From Rhodocyclaceae bacterium (lineage in GTDB: Bacteria; Pseudomonadota; Gammaproteobacteria; Burkholderiales; Rhodocyclaceae): a DNA stretch of 57,368 nt. The stretch is from NCBI GenBank assembly GCA_030681195.1, contig JAUXXJ010000057.1:1-57368 (forward strand), written 5' to 3'. The translations under genes were made by a program, and so were the position numbers. Numbering within the stretch: position 1 is the first letter of the stretch; each line of letters begins with the position of its first letter. Of this stretch, positions 19,062-29,406 are shown in pieces. Below the pieces are notes generated by a model. The model was not told where the DNA came from and did not search any database. It worked only from the letters and a program-made list of their open reading frames with translations.

Positions 19062-19954
19062 GCTGGGAAGACGCCGGTCGACAAATATCGGTCGCCACGG
19101 TCGCAGACGATGCTGACGATCACGGCATTTTCGACCTCGGCGGCGATGCGTAGCGCCACAGCCAGCGCGCCGCCCGAGGAGATGCCGCAGAAGATGCCCT
19201 CTTCCGTCGCCAGCCGGCGTGTCATGTCCTCGGCCACAGACTGGCTTACGGATTCGAGGCGGTCGACACGCGAAAAATCGCAGATGGAGGGCAAGTATTC
19301 CTGCGGCCACTTGCGGATACCGGGAATCTGCGAGCCTTCCTCGGGTTGGCAGCCGACGATCTGGATTTGCGGATTCACTTCCTTGAGGTAGCGCGAGCAG
19401 CCCATGATGGTGCCGGTCGTGCCCATACTGGAAATGAAATGGGTGATGCGCCCGTCGGTGTCGCGCCACAGCTCGGGGCCGGTGGTCTCGTAATGCGCCC
19501 GCGGATTGTCGGGATTGGAGAACTGGTCGAGCATGATGCCACGCCCCTCCTTCACCATCCGTTCGGCCATGTCGCGCGCGCCTTCCATGCTGGCTTCCTT
19601 CGGCGTCAGCATCAGTTCGGCGCCATAGGCCTTCATGCTCTGGCGGCGCTCGACGCTCTGGTTTTCCGGCATGACGAGAATCATCCTGTAACCGCGCATG
19701 GCGGCGACCATGGCCAGTGCGATGCCGGTATTGCCCGAGGTGGCCTCGATCAAGGTGTCGCCGGGCTTGATCTCGCCGCGCTCCTCGGCGCGCCGGATCA
19801 TCGACAGGGCCGGACGATCCTTCACCGAACCGGCCGGGTTATTGCCTTCAAGCTTGGCGAGGATAACGTTGTTGCGACGCGCATTCTCGGCCCCCGGCAT
19901 GCGTTGCAGGCGCACCAGCGGGGTGTTGCCGACGCAGGCTTCGAGCGTCGTCAT
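19058..19954 (-). CDS. cysM: Cysteine synthase B
   Basis: A 298-residue pyridoxal-phosphate enzyme that makes cysteine from O-acetylserine and sulfide or thiosulfate. The PLP lysine is in [11 protein letters not shown] (about residue 45), the substrate loop is [10 protein letters not shown] (about 69-78) and the PLP phosphate loop is SSMGTTGT. The short length and the R-rich C-terminal segment favour CysM over CysK. It overlaps hldD by 4 bp upstream and the exonuclease by 4 bp downstream. Confidence 0.93.
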   Translation of the reverse strand: MTTLEACVGNTPLVRLQRMPGAENARRNNVILAKLEGNNPAGSVKDRPALSMIRRAEERGEIKPGDTLIEATSGNTGIALAMVAAMRGYRMILVMPENQSVERRQSMKAYGAELMLTPKEASMEGARDMAERMVKEGRGIMLDQFSNPDNPRAHYETTGPELWRDTDGRITHFISSMGTTGTIMGCSRYLKEVNPQIQIVGCQPEEGSQIPGIRKWPQEYLPSICDFSRVDRLESVSQSVAEDMTRRLATEEGIFCGISSGGALAVALRIAAEVENAVIVSIVCDRGDRYLSTGVFPA

Positions 19955-20952
19955 TTAGCGGAAAGGTGTTGGACGTATTTCGTCACACCTTCGGCAACAC
20001 TGTTGAACGCAGCGTCATAGCCGGCAGCGCGCAGTGCGGAAATATCGGCCTGGGTGAAGCTCTGATACTTGCCCTTGAGCGCTTCGGGGAAATCAACATA
20101 TTCGACAATCCCTTGACTCACCATCTCGGCAAGCGCCAGCGCCGGCTTGCCTTCGAGCGCGCGGCAGGCATTGACCGTCGAGTGGGCGATGTCGTTGAAG
20201 GGCTGCGCGCAGCCCGTGCCGAGGTTGAAGATGCCGGATTTCTCGGGATGATCGAGGAAATACATGTTCACCTTGACGACATCGTCGATATAGACAAAGT
20301 CGCGGCTTTGTTCGCCGTGGCCATAGCCGTCGCAGCCCTCGAACAGCTTGACCTTGCCGTGCTCGCGATACTGGTTGAAGTGATGGAAAGCCACTGAGGC
20401 CATGCGCCCCTTGTGCTGTTCGCGCGGCCCATAGACGTTGAAGTAGCGGAAACCGACGACCTGCGAATGGCCGCTATCGGCCAGCACGCGGCGACGCACC
20501 ACCTGATCGAACAGGAACTTCGAGTAGCCATAGACATTCAACGGCCCCTCGTGTTCGCGCGACTCCTTGAAGATGCGTCCGCCACCATAGACCGATGCGC
20601 TGGATGCGTAGAGAAACTGCGTCTCGTGATCGAGACAGTAATCGAGCAGTATCGAGGTGTAGCGGTAGTTGTTCTCCATCATGTAGTGACCGTCGGTTTC
20701 CATGGTGTCCGAACAGGCCCCCTCATGGAAAATCGCTTCGATGGCACCGTCAAATTCGCCATGCTGCACGCGCTCGATGAACTCGTGCTTGTCGAGGTAA
20801 TCGGCGATCTCGCAATCGATGAGGTTCTTGAACTTGTCGGCCTTCTTGAGATTATCGACGGCGATCACCTTGTCGATGCCGCGCTCGTTCAGGGCCTTGA
20901 CCAGATTGGCGCCAATAAAACCGCAGGCACCGGTAACCACATAGTAGGACAT
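19951..20952 (-). CDS. hldD: ADP-L-glycero-D-manno-heptose-6-epimerase
   Basis: A 333-residue SDR-family epimerase (also named rfaD) that produces ADP-L-glycero-D-manno-heptose for the LPS inner core. The NADP fold shows [15 protein letters not shown] at the N-terminus, and the catalytic YGYSK (about 142-146) and S (SSASVYG) are present. It lies 3 bp after the heptose kinase and overlaps cysM by 4 bp. With hldA and lapAB it forms an LPS block within the superoperon. Confidence 0.95.
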   Translation of the reverse strand: MSYYVVTGACGFIGANLVKALNERGIDKVIAVDNLKKADKFKNLIDCEIADYLDKHEFIERVQHGEFDGAIEAIFHEGACSDTMETDGHYMMENNYRYTSILLDYCLDHETQFLYASSASVYGGGRIFKESREHEGPLNVYGYSKFLFDQVVRRRVLADSGHSQVVGFRYFNVYGPREQHKGRMASVAFHHFNQYREHGKVKLFEGCDGYGHGEQSRDFVYIDDVVKVNMYFLDHPEKSGIFNLGTGCAQPFNDIAHSTVNACRALEGKPALALAEMVSQGIVEYVDFPEALKGKYQSFTQADISALRAAGYDAAFNSVAEGVTKYVQHLSAK

Positions 20953-20955
20953 CGC

Positions 20956-21891
20956 TTAGCCTTTCAATTCGTCAATCGAACAAGTCGCCGTACCCAGTTT
21001 GCCGACCACTACGCCTGCGGCGCGGTTGGCCCAGAACATCGACTCGGCCATATTCAACCCACTGGCAAGCATCACGGCCATGGTGGCGATCACCGTATCG
21101 CCCGCACCGCTAACATCATAAACCTCACGCGCCAGCGCCGACTCATGAACGGCACCAGCATCTGAAAACAGCGTCATGCCTTCTTCCGAGCGGGTCAGCA
21201 GCAGACCTTCCAGCCCAAGATCGGACCGCAGGCGGGTCACGCGGGCCTGCAGGTCTGCCTCGCTGGTCCAGCGCCCCACCACCTCGCGCAGTTCGGCCCG
21301 GTTCGGGGTGATGATGCTGGCACCCTGGTAGCGCGTGTAGTCATCGCCCTTGGGATCGACCAGCACCGGTTTCTTGTGCTCGCGAGCGAGACGAATCATC
21401 TCGGTGATATGCGTCAGCCCGCCCTTGCCATAGTCCGACAGGATGACCACATCGCAGGCCACGATGCGCTGCTGGAAATCAGCCAGTTTGGCCTGCAACA
21501 CCTCATGGGTGGGCGCATTCTCGAAATCAATCCGCAGCAGTTGTTGCTGACGACCCAGCACCCGCAGTTTGACCGTGGTATTGAGCTGTGCATCTTCATG
21601 CAGGCTGGCATCAATCGATGCCTCGGCCAGCAAGCGTGCCAGCGAAGCACCGGCCTCATCTGCCCCCACGACGGAAAGCAGCGCAATGCGCGCGCCCAGC
21701 GCTGCAATGTTGCGCGCCACGTTCGCCGCGCCGCCAGGACGCTCTTCGCTACGTTCAACCTTGACCACGGGCACGGGGGCTTCGGGAGAAATACGTGAGA
21801 CATCACCGAACCAGTAGCGGTCGAGCATGACATCGCCAACCACAAGAACACGGGCGGCACGGGTATCAGGAAGTGCGGGAAGTTTCATCAT
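20956..21891 (-). CDS. hldA: D-glycero-beta-D-manno-heptose-7-phosphate kinase
   Basis: A 311-residue PfkB/ribokinase-family kinase, the kinase half of HldE (rfaE1) as a separate gene, phosphorylating heptose 7-phosphate. PfkB signatures are the N-terminal GDVMLDRYWFG, GGAANVARN (about 56-64) and the C-terminal DVSGAGDTVIA (about 255-265) with catalytic Asp. The adenylyltransferase half (hldC) is not in this window. ATG 21891 overlaps the lapB stop by one base; a second in-frame ATG follows immediately. Confidence 0.93.
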   Translation of the reverse strand: MMKLPALPDTRAARVLVVGDVMLDRYWFGDVSRISPEAPVPVVKVERSEERPGGAANVARNIAALGARIALLSVVGADEAGASLARLLAEASIDASLHEDAQLNTTVKLRVLGRQQQLLRIDFENAPTHEVLQAKLADFQQRIVACDVVILSDYGKGGLTHITEMIRLAREHKKPVLVDPKGDDYTRYQGASIITPNRAELREVVGRWTSEADLQARVTRLRSDLGLEGLLLTRSEEGMTLFSDAGAVHESALAREVYDVSGAGDTVIATMAVMLASGLNMAESMFWANRAAGVVVGKLGTATCSIDELKG

Positions 21892-23078
21892 CAGGGCGAA
21901 AGATCAAATTCTTCAGTACGCTTCGGCGGGAAGGTTTCCCAACCGCCGCAGGCCGGGCAACGCCAGTGAAACTGACGCGCCTTGAAGCCGCAATCGTTGC
22001 AGCGATAACGCGCCACCCGGCGCGTGTGGTTGTGGATCAGGTTCTTGACCAGTTCGAGATCGGCGCGGCGATCGGGGGGTGACAGCGCTACCTGCGCTTC
22101 GAGCAGCTTGTCCAAGCCCAGCAGGGTCTGGTTGCGTCGCAGTTCATCGCGCACCAGCACATAGGCGCCCTCCGGGCCACGTGTGGCCAGTTCTGCCTGG
22201 AATACATATTCCAGCAGGTCAATGGAGGCATAGCGCTCCAGATAGCCGCGCAGCAACTCGACGCCCTGCGCTTCCCGGCCAAGGTCGCGATAGACCGCCA
22301 TCATCTTTTCGGCGGCGAGAGAGAGAAACACAGGGTTTTGCTGTTCGATGCCCTGCCAAACTTGCAATGCCGTCTCGCCAGCGCCGACTTTTTGCTCCAG
22401 TTCGCCCAGTAGCAGCGTGGCGCGTACGCATTTGCGGTTTTCCGCCAGCGCCGCCTCCAGATGCTTGCGGGCCACATCGAAACGACTGTTGATCAGATCC
22501 GAGGTGGCCAGTTCGCAATGGAATTCGGCAATCTCCTTTTGCCAGAGATGCTCGGCATGTCCCGGCATCTGGGCGGCGATTTCAATCGCCTTCTCCCATT
22601 CCTTTTCCTGCTGATAAATTTCGAGCAAGCTGCGCAAGGCTTCTTCGTTGCGTTGTGTACCCCGCAGCTTGAGAAAGATTTCCTCGGCGCGGTCGAGCAA
22701 ACCCGCCTTGAGGTAATCCTGACCAAGTTCGGAGAGCGCATGCAGCCGCTGTTCATCCGAGAGTTGCGACAGAGATACATCGCGGTCGATCAGGTGCTTG
22801 TGAACGCGGATGGCCCGATCGGTCTCGCCACGACGGCGGAACAGGCTCCCGAGCGCGAAATGCAGCTCAACGGTTTCCGGGTCGAGACGCGCGGCTTCGA
22901 GGAAGGCCTCAATGGCCTTGTCCGGCTGCTCGTTAAGAAGAAAATTGAGGCCGGTGAAATAGGAACGCGGCAGGCTGCGCGATTCCTTGAGCAACTGATT
23001 CAGATCAATGCGGGCCGCCATCCAGCCAAACGCAAAAAAGACAGGCAGAACCAGCAACCACCAGAGTTCGATTTCCAT
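21891..23078 (-). CDS. lapB: LPS assembly protein LapB, TPR plus rubredoxin-like domain
   Basis: A 395-residue inner-membrane-anchored protein (YciM) that, in E. coli, controls LpxC degradation by FtsH. An N-terminal hydrophobic anchor (about 4-22) is followed by TPR repeats (about 35-340) and a C-terminal four-cysteine rubredoxin-like metal site, CNDC...CPAC (about 363-381). A dispersed motif copy encodes KVGAGETA in one TPR turn (about 231-238), where G and A occupy normal TPR positions. It lies 3 bp from lapA and overlaps hldA by one base. Confidence 0.93.
   Translation of the reverse strand: MEIELWWLLVLPVFFAFGWMAARIDLNQLLKESRSLPRSYFTGLNFLLNEQPDKAIEAFLEAARLDPETVELHFALGSLFRRRGETDRAIRVHKHLIDRDVSLSQLSDEQRLHALSELGQDYLKAGLLDRAEEIFLKLRGTQRNEEALRSLLEIYQQEKEWEKAIEIAAQMPGHAEHLWQKEIAEFHCELATSDLINSRFDVARKHLEAALAENRKCVRATLLLGELEQKVGAGETALQVWQGIEQQNPVFLSLAAEKMMAVYRDLGREAQGVELLRGYLERYASIDLLEYVFQAELATRGPEGAYVLVRDELRRNQTLLGLDKLLEAQVALSPPDRRADLELVKNLIHNHTRRVARYRCNDCGFKARQFHWRCPACGGWETFPPKRTEEFDLSP
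22369..22388 (-). repeat. Dispersed 20-bp motif, copy 6 (in lapB)
   Basis: Perfect match on the minus strand with an A5 flank. It is read as KVGAGETA by lapB. Confidence 0.9.
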
Positions 23079-23081
23079 GGG

Positions 23082-23357
23082 CTAGCGGCCTGTCAGCTTG
23101 TCTGTTTGGGCGTGCGGCTGCAACGCCGGCTGCGCTAAACCACTGATCAGGCGACGCTGGCGTATCCATTGCGGCAGAAATGCCAGCAAACCGGCCAGCA
23201 CCCCAGTCGCAAAGGTAATCAAGACAACCAGGGATAAAGGCGCCTGCCAGCTTGCATCAAAGAAAAAGCGCAACTCGACATCCGCGCTGTTCTTGATGGC
23301 CAGACCCAGCAGGATGACGAAGAGGACGCCGCGAACAATCCAGGTTAGCGCATGCAT
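23082..23357 (-). CDS. lapA: LPS assembly protein LapA (DUF1049)
   Basis: A 91-residue inner-membrane protein with two hydrophobic helices (about 5-23 and 40-64) and a basic tail, the layout of LapA (YciS). It acts with LapB in LPS assembly. The NSADVELRFFF segment between the helices is typical of the family. It is placed directly before lapB and 24 bp after ihfB in the same transcript. Confidence 0.88.
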   Translation of the reverse strand: MHALTWIVRGVLFVILLGLAIKNSADVELRFFFDASWQAPLSLVVLITFATGVLAGLLAFLPQWIRQRRLISGLAQPALQPHAQTDKLTGR

Positions 23358-23381
23358 GGCCTTAGCTTACTGGCCTCGGCC

Positions 23382-23681
23382 TCATTCCGCTACTGAATTC
23401 GCTGCCAGATCGACGCGCTCGCGCAACTCCTTGCCCGCCTTGAAATGCGGCACATACTTGGCCGGCACTTCCACCTTGGCACCCGTCTTGGGATTACGCC
23501 CAAGGCGGGGCGGACGATAGTTCAGCGAGAAGCTGCCGAAGCCGCGAATCTCGATGCGATCACCCTTGGCCAGCGCCTCGGACATCGCATCAAGAATCAT
23601 CTTCACGGACAAATCGGCATCTTTCGCCACCAGTTGCGGAAAGCGCTCCGCCAGACGAGCAATCAACTCGGACTTGGTCAT
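23382..23681 (-). CDS. ihfB: Integration host factor subunit beta
   Basis: A 99-residue DNA-bending protein of the HU/IHF family, normal size. The beta-arm motif [21 protein letters not shown] (from about residue 62, proline at the arm tip) and N-terminal [10 protein letters not shown] identify the beta subunit. It pairs with IHF-alpha (not here) in nucleoid structure and regulation. The position between rpsA and lapA is conserved in many beta- and gammaproteobacteria. Confidence 0.95.
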   Translation of the reverse strand: MTKSELIARLAERFPQLVAKDADLSVKMILDAMSEALAKGDRIEIRGFGSFSLNYRPPRLGRNPKTGAKVEVPAKYVPHFKAGKELRERVDLAANSVAE

Positions 23682-23712
23682 GACCGGGACTTTCCTTATG
23701 GCTACTACTGTC

Positions 23713-25428
23713 TTACTGTTGATTCAGCTTGGCCTTCAACAAGGCGCCGAGGTTGGTCGTGCCGGTCGAGGCTGAGGCGGAATCCGACGCAAGCTTCTGC
23801 ATGGCTTCGTTCTGCTCGACCTGATCTTTGGCCTTGATCGACAGGTTGATCGAACGGGTCTTGCGATCCACGTTGATGATCAGTGCCTCGACGCTGTCGC
23901 CCTCCTTGAGGTGCTGCGAAAGGTCTTCGATACGGTCACGCGAGAACTCGGAGACACGCAGGTAGCCTTCAACATCACCGGCCAGATCCAGCACCGCACC
24001 CTTGGCATCGACGCTCTTCACCGTGCCAGTGACGAGGCTGTTCTTGTCGTGGGTGGCAATGAAGCTGGTGAAGGGGTCGCCATCCATCTGCTTGACGCCG
24101 AGAGAGATGCGCTCCTTCTCGACGTCGATCGACAGCACCATGGCTTCAACTTCGTCACCCTTCTTGTAGTTCTGCTTGGCTTCTTCGCCAGTCGCAGTCC
24201 AGGACAGGTCGGAGAGATGCACCAGACCATCGATACCGCCGGGCAGACCGATGAAGATGCCGAAGTCGGTGATCGACTTAATGGCACCGCGGACCTTGTC
24301 GCCCTTCTTGTGGTTCATCGCGAAGTCATCCCACGGATTGGCCTGGCACTGCTTCATGCCGAGGCTGATACGGCGGCGCTCTTCGTCGATTTCGAGAATC
24401 ATCACTTCGACTTCGTCGCCCAGCTGAACAACCTTGGAAGGATGAATATTCTTGTTGGTCCAGTCCATTTCAGAGACGTGCACCAGACCTTCGATGCCCT
24501 GCTCGATCTCGACGAATGAACCGTAGTCGGTCAGGTTGGTGACCTTGCCGAACAGACGCGTGCCGGCGGGGTAACGACGGGCGATTCCCACCCACGGATC
24601 TTCGCCCAGCTGCTTCATGCCGAGAGAAACGCGGTTCTTTTCCTGATCAAACTTGAGCACCTTGGCAGTGACTTCATCGCCGACATTGAGCACTTCGGAC
24701 GGATGACGCACACGACGCCAGGCCAGATCGGTGATGTGCAGCAGGCCATCGATGCCGCCGAGGTCGACGAACGCGCCGTACTCGGTGATGTTCTTGACGA
24801 TGCCCTTGACGATGGTGCCTTCCGACAGGTTTTCGAGCAGCTTCTGGCGCTCTTCGCCCATGTTGGCTTCCATCACCGCACGCCGTGACACCACGACGTT
24901 GTTGCGCTTGCGGTCGAGCTTGATCACCTTGAATTCAAATTCCTTGCCTTCGAAAGGCGTTGTGTCCTTGACCGGACGCGTATCAACCAGCGAACCCGGC
25001 AGGAAGGCGCGGATGCCATTGACCATAACGGTCAGACCGCCCTTGACCTTGCCGGTGATCATGCCCTTGACGAGGATGCTGTCGGTCATGGCCTTGTCGA
25101 GATCGTTCCAGGCAGCGATACGCTTGGCCTTGTCGCGCGACAGGCGGGTTTCGCCGTAGCCGTCTTCGAGCATCTCGATGGCGACCAGCACGAAGTCACC
25201 GGGGTTGGCTTCAATTTCGCCACGGTCGTTCTTGAACTCTTCGACCGGGATAAAAGATTCGGATTTCAGGCCCGCGTTAACGACCACAAAGTTATGATCG
25301 ACGCGAACAACTTCAGCCGTGATGACTTCGCCGGCGCGCATTTCCTGGCGCGAGAGGCTTTCTTCAAAAAGGGCGGCAAAGGATTCCATGGCAAATGGTG
25401 CATCAGCGGCAGCAGCAGTAGCAGACAT
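23713..25428 (-). CDS. rpsA: 30S ribosomal protein S1
   Basis: A 571-residue protein with six S1 (OB-fold) repeats, the mRNA-binding ribosomal protein. The FAALFEESL segment near the N-terminus and repeated GxVKxIxxFGxFVxL patterns are clear. The chosen ATG 25428 gives a 13-residue extension rich in alanine before the usual start region; ATG 25389 is an alternative. No Shine-Dalgarno is visible before 25428, which fits the known weak, autogenously regulated rpsA start in enterobacteria. It follows aroA-cmk in the operon. Confidence 0.96.
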   Translation of the reverse strand: MSATAAAADAPFAMESFAALFEESLSRQEMRAGEVITAEVVRVDHNFVVVNAGLKSESFIPVEEFKNDRGEIEANPGDFVLVAIEMLEDGYGETRLSRDKAKRIAAWNDLDKAMTDSILVKGMITGKVKGGLTVMVNGIRAFLPGSLVDTRPVKDTTPFEGKEFEFKVIKLDRKRNNVVVSRRAVMEANMGEERQKLLENLSEGTIVKGIVKNITEYGAFVDLGGIDGLLHITDLAWRRVRHPSEVLNVGDEVTAKVLKFDQEKNRVSLGMKQLGEDPWVGIARRYPAGTRLFGKVTNLTDYGSFVEIEQGIEGLVHVSEMDWTNKNIHPSKVVQLGDEVEVMILEIDEERRRISLGMKQCQANPWDDFAMNHKKGDKVRGAIKSITDFGIFIGLPGGIDGLVHLSDLSWTATGEEAKQNYKKGDEVEAMVLSIDVEKERISLGVKQMDGDPFTSFIATHDKNSLVTGTVKSVDAKGAVLDLAGDVEGYLRVSEFSRDRIEDLSQHLKEGDSVEALIINVDRKTRSINLSIKAKDQVEQNEAMQKLASDSASASTGTTNLGALLKAKLNQQ

Positions 25429-25469
25429 AAAGGGTTAAGGTTCCAAGAAATATCCGTCTTGACAACGGG

Positions 25470-27425
25470 TTAGTTAATAATTGGCAACTTGCGATGGACA
25501 CTGCCCATCACCGTTGCCACGGCTTGCTCGATGTTCAACGTGGTGGTATCCACCAAGTCGGCATCGTCACACTGTTTCAAGGGTGCCACACTGCGCGCGG
25601 CATCGCGCGCATCTCGTTCCCTCAAATCTTTCACAATGTCCTGCAAAAGGGGCTGCATGTTATCAGGCATTCCCTTGCTGATCAACTGTTTATAGCGTCT
25701 TTCGCCACGCGCTTCCGCCGAAGCGGTGAGAAACACCTTTACGGGTGCATCAGGGAAGACAACGGAACCCATGTCACGGCCGTCTGCCACCAGGCCCGGA
25801 AAGCGCCGGTAGGCCCGCTGGCGGTCGAGCAAAGCGGCCCGAACCGCCGGTAAGGCGGCCACTTTCGAGGCGCCCACGCTAACCTCCTCCGCCCGGATCG
25901 CTTCCGTAACCTCTTCTCCGGAAAGCAGAATCTTCTCACCCTGAAACTCTGCGGGCAGGCTGGCCGCCACTGCCGCCACGCCTGCTTCATTCTCCAGCGC
26001 CACGCCGGCGCGCATGGCCGCCAGCGCCGTCAAGCGATACAGGGCGCCACTGTCGAGAAAATGAAAACCCAGCGCTTCGGCCACCCGTTGTGCCACCGTA
26101 CCCTTGCCGGATGCCGAAGGACCATCAATGGCGATCACCGGCGCGGCAATTTGAGCGAAAGCATCGAAATAATGCGGGAAGGTCTTGGCCACGCATTTCG
26201 GCTCGTTGATGCGCACCGGCACGCCGCCCAGCGCAGCAAGGGAAAAACACATCGCCATGCGGTGGTCATCGTAGGTATCAATGGCGGCATTGGCTGTAAA
26301 TGTCGGCGCTGGCAGGACGGCAAGCCAGTCGCTCCCCTCCTCCACCGTCGCACCAAGCTTGCGCAATTCGGTGGCCATCGCCGCAATACGGTCGGTTTCC
26401 TTGACGCGCCAGGATGCGATATTGCGCAAGGTGCATTTCCCGTCGGCAAACAGGGCTGCCACCGCCAAGGTCATCGCTGCATCCGGGATATGGTTGAAGT
26501 CGAGATCGAAGGCTTTCAGCTTGCCAGCAGGCGCAGCGGCTTCGATGAAGTTGTCACCCCATACAATCCTCGCGCCCATTTTCTCCAGCGCGTCAGCAAA
26601 CCTCACATCGCCCTGAATACTATGCCGGCCGACGCCTTCAACCCGCACCGGACCACCACCGATGGCACCGGCTGCAAGGAAATACGAGGCTGCCGAGGCA
26701 TCACCTTCAACGTGCAACAGGCCAGGGCTGCGGTATTTCTGCCCCGCAGGAATCGTGAAACGGGACCAGTCATCGCGTCCGACCATCACGCCGAAGCGCG
26801 CCATCAGGTTCAACGTGATCTCGATGTAGGGCTTGGAGATCAGTTCGGTTGTCATTTCGATAACCGCTTGCTTGCCAGTCAGCGGCAAAGCCATCAACAA
26901 GGCCGTCAGGAATTGCGAGGAAACATCGCCCCGCACACGGATCGGTGCAGCCAAATCCACGCTCGCCGGGAAGATTTCCAACGGCGGATAACCTTCATTG
27001 CCGGTGTAGCGCACATCACAGCCGATCTGGCGCAGGCCATCGACCAGATCACCGATGGGCCGCTCGTGCATGCGCGGCACACCACTCAATTGGTAATGAC
27101 CGCCAGACAATGCGAGTGCCGCAGTCAACGGACGGATCGCCGTGCCGGCATTGCCCATGAACAAATCGGCCTCCTTGCCGGGAAACACGCCGGCGCAGCC
27201 GACCACACGATAGGCATTACTCCCCAATGCCGTCACGCCAACGCCGACTTTTTGCAGCGCCGCCAGCATCACGCGCGTATCGTCGGAATCGAGCAGATCA
27301 CGTATTTCCGTCTCGCCTTCGGCCAGCGCGGCCAGCAGCAACATGCGATTGGAAATGCTCTTGGAACCCGGCAGTTTCACCGTGCCGGCGGCGAGCATCA
27401 AGGCAGGTAAATCGAGATGGTTCAT
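25470..27425 (-). CDS. aroA-cmk: Bifunctional EPSP synthase / cytidylate kinase
   Basis: A 651-residue fusion. Residues 1 to about 425 are EPSP synthase (shikimate pathway; [17 protein letters not shown] near residue 19, [11 protein letters not shown], and [10 protein letters not shown] late). Residues about 428-651 are cytidylate kinase (CMP to CDP; P-loop [11 protein letters not shown], then [11 protein letters not shown] and a C-terminal DTT). No stop or start separates them; the linker is only a few residues ([13 protein letters not shown]). The order matches the separate aroA and cmk genes before rpsA in relatives. Two dispersed motif copies lie in the aroA half, read as KVGVGVTA and LPAPTF. 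Confidence 0.94.
   Translation of the reverse strand: MNHLDLPALMLAAGTVKLPGSKSISNRMLLLAALAEGETEIRDLLDSDDTRVMLAALQKVGVGVTALGSNAYRVVGCAGVFPGKEADLFMGNAGTAIRPLTAALALSGGHYQLSGVPRMHERPIGDLVDGLRQIGCDVRYTGNEGYPPLEIFPASVDLAAPIRVRGDVSSQFLTALLMALPLTGKQAVIEMTTELISKPYIEITLNLMARFGVMVGRDDWSRFTIPAGQKYRSPGLLHVEGDASAASYFLAAGAIGGGPVRVEGVGRHSIQGDVRFADALEKMGARIVWGDNFIEAAAPAGKLKAFDLDFNHIPDAAMTLAVAALFADGKCTLRNIASWRVKETDRIAAMATELRKLGATVEEGSDWLAVLPAPTFTANAAIDTYDDHRMAMCFSLAALGGVPVRINEPKCVAKTFPHYFDAFAQIAAPVIAIDGPSASGKGTVAQRVAEALGFHFLDSGALYRLTALAAMRAGVALENEAGVAAVAASLPAEFQGEKILLSGEEVTEAIRAEEVSVGASKVAALPAVRAALLDRQRAYRRFPGLVADGRDMGSVVFPDAPVKVFLTASAEARGERRYKQLISKGMPDNMQPLLQDIVKDLRERDARDAARSVAPLKQCDDADLVDTTTLNIEQAVATVMGSVHRKLPIIN
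26302..26321 (+). repeat. Dispersed 20-bp motif, copy 7 (in aroA half)
   Basis: One mismatch to consensus with AAAT flank. The gene on the opposite strand reads it as LPAPTF, just before the conserved [11 protein letters not shown]. Confidence 0.9.
27229..27248 (-). repeat. Dispersed 20-bp motif, copy 8 (in aroA half)
   Basis: Two mismatches to consensus, A5 flank. It is read as KVGVGVTA by aroA. Confidence 0.85.
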
Positions 27426-28303
27426 TACTTCCCCAAAGAATCCAGCCAGGCGTCGCGGCGCGTGCGGGCCGTATCGAACATTTTTTCCAGCCCGACACTG
27501 TCGGCGCGCGCCAGCAGCACGCGCGTACGCAGCAGTTCGGCCATGTAGGCATCCAGTTCTTGCAGCAAAGCCTTGCGGTTGGCAAGGCAGATATCGCGCC
27601 ACATTTCCGGATGGCTGCTGGCGATGCGGGTGAAATCACGGAAGCCGCTGGCCGCGAAGCCGAACAACTGATCGGCATTGCCGCGCTGCACCAGATCATG
27701 CACCAAGGCAAACGCCAGCAGATGTGGCAGGTGACTGACGGCGGCAAAAACGCGGTCGTGCTCCTCCGGGGCCAGCTCGGACACCTTCGCGCCACAGATT
27801 TCCCAGACGGTACAGATGGCCTTGACGTCCTCAGGTATATTTTCCGGCAGCGGCGTCAGCACCACGCGCTTACCCGCATAGAGATCTGCCTTGGCAGCAC
27901 CCACGCCGCTCTTTTCAGCCCCTGCGATCGGGTGACCGGGGATGAACTGACCAATCTTGTCGCCCAGTGCAGCCCGCGCAACAGCAACCACATCGGCCTT
28001 GGTACTACCACCATCAGTCACAAGCGTTTGCGATTCGAGATGCGGCGCCATCGCCTGCATCACTTGCCCCATCTGGCCAACCGGCATGCCGAGAAGGACG
28101 AGATCCGTTCCCTGAAGCGCAGCAGCCCAATCGGCGGCAATCTCGTCGATCACGCCCAGTTGCAGCGCCTGCTCCAGCGGCGCGCGCGTACGCCCCATGC
28201 CGACGATTTGAATATCTTGCCGTCCCGCCAGCGCCGACTTTATAGCCAGAGAAAACGAACCGCCAATCAGTCCGACGCCGCAAACGACGACCTTGCTTGC
28301 CAT
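27425..28303 (-). CDS. tyrA: Prephenate dehydrogenase
   Basis: A 292-residue NAD-type enzyme converting prephenate to 4-hydroxyphenylpyruvate for tyrosine. The Rossmann site [13 protein letters not shown] (7-19) and [11 protein letters not shown] (about 118-128, catalytic His region) are present. It overlaps hisC and aroA-cmk by single bases (TAATG-type junctions), so the aromatic genes are tightly coupled. A dispersed motif copy encodes KSALAGRQ at about residues 22-29, immediately after the Rossmann helix start. Confidence 0.94.
   Translation of the reverse strand: MASKVVVCGVGLIGGSFSLAIKSALAGRQDIQIVGMGRTRAPLEQALQLGVIDEIAADWAAALQGTDLVLLGMPVGQMGQVMQAMAPHLESQTLVTDGGSTKADVVAVARAALGDKIGQFIPGHPIAGAEKSGVGAAKADLYAGKRVVLTPLPENIPEDVKAICTVWEICGAKVSELAPEEHDRVFAAVSHLPHLLAFALVHDLVQRGNADQLFGFAASGFRDFTRIASSHPEMWRDICLANRKALLQELDAYMAELLRTRVLLARADSVGLEKMFDTARTRRDAWLDSLGK
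28219..28238 (-). repeat. Dispersed 20-bp motif, copy 9 (in tyrA)
   Basis: Perfect match on the minus strand, flank ATAAA. It is read as KSALAGRQ. Confidence 0.9.
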
Positions 28304-29391
28304 TACAGGGATTGCGCCAGCGCAGCCAGGAAGCGGGCGTTTTCAGTTTCCAGACCGATGGTCACGCGCAGATGATTCGGCAGGCCGTAGCCGCCAATCG
28401 GGCGAACGATCACGCCCTGCTTCAACAGCTTCTGATTCACGGCTGCACCGTCATTGACGGCAAAGGTCACAAAGTTGCCATGCGAAGGAATATGTTCGAG
28501 CCCGAGGCGCTTCAGACCGGCCACGATCTGCTCCATGCCACGCCGGTTGAGCTCGTAGGACTCGCCAACAAAGAGGTGGTCATCGAGCGCGGCACAGGCT
28601 GCGGCGATGGCCAGATTGTTCACATTAAACGGCTGGCGCACGCGATTGAGCAGATCGGTCACCTCCGGCGATGCAGCGGCATAGCCTACGCGCAAGCCGG
28701 CCATGCCGTAGATCTTCGAGAAAGTACGCGTGACGATTAGGTTGGGAAACTCCTTGATCCACGCGACGGTATCGACGCGTTCCGCCGGTGGCAGGTATTC
28801 GTTATAGGCCTCGTCGAGCACGACGGTGACATCGGCAGGAACCGATTGCATGAAAGTGCGAATTTCAGGATAGGGCAGGAAGTTGCCCGTCGGGTTGTTC
28901 GGGTTGGCGATCCACACCAAACGTGTATCCGGCCGGATGGCCGCTTTCATGGCCGCCAGATCGTGGCCGTAGTGCTTTGCAGGTGCGACGACGCATGCTG
29001 CACCGGTCGATAGCGTCGCCAGCGGATAGACGGCGAAGGCATGCTGCGAGAACACCGATGAACGGCCCGGTGCGAGGAACACGCGCGCAGCGAGATCGAG
29101 TACGTCGTTCGAGCCATTGCCGAGCACGATCTGATTCTGGGCAATACCCAGTCGCTCAGCCAGCTTGGCGATCAGTTCAAACTGATCCGGATAGCGTTCC
29201 AGTCCGGCAATGGCCGCTTCGACGGCAGCACGCGCCTTGGGACTCATGCCGAGCGGATTCTCGTTGGAGGCCAACTTGACGATCTGCTCGACGGGCAAAC
29301 CCATTTCCCGTGCCAGCTGAGTAATCGGCTTGCCCGGCACATAGGGCGAAATGCCACGGATATAGGACAGCGCCTGCTCGGTGATGCTCAT
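28303..29391 (-). CDS. hisC: Histidinol-phosphate aminotransferase family protein
   Basis: A 362-residue class I/II PLP aminotransferase. NPNNPTGN (about 165-172), DEAYNEY (about 193-199) and the PLP-lysine segment TFSKIYGMAGLRVGYA (about 222-237) are visible. Placed between pheA and tyrA, it probably works as an aromatic (tyrosine/phenylalanine) transaminase as well as, or instead of, in histidine synthesis; the sequence cannot separate these roles. It overlaps tyrA by one base. Confidence 0.9.
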   Translation of the reverse strand: MSITEQALSYIRGISPYVPGKPITQLAREMGLPVEQIVKLASNENPLGMSPKARAAVEAAIAGLERYPDQFELIAKLAERLGIAQNQIVLGNGSNDVLDLAARVFLAPGRSSVFSQHAFAVYPLATLSTGAACVVAPAKHYGHDLAAMKAAIRPDTRLVWIANPNNPTGNFLPYPEIRTFMQSVPADVTVVLDEAYNEYLPPAERVDTVAWIKEFPNLIVTRTFSKIYGMAGLRVGYAAASPEVTDLLNRVRQPFNVNNLAIAAACAALDDHLFVGESYELNRRGMEQIVAGLKRLGLEHIPSHGNFVTFAVNDGAAVNQKLLKQGVIVRPIGGYGLPNHLRVTIGLETENARFLAALAQSL

Positions 29392-29406
29392 GCCAACCTC
29401 GATAGA

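Noticed and set aside
21129..21141. GCCAGCGCCGAC match in hldA resembling half of the dispersed motif
   Set aside because: Only 12 of the 20 positions match and the remaining part is unrelated, so it is probably chance in GC-rich coding DNA.
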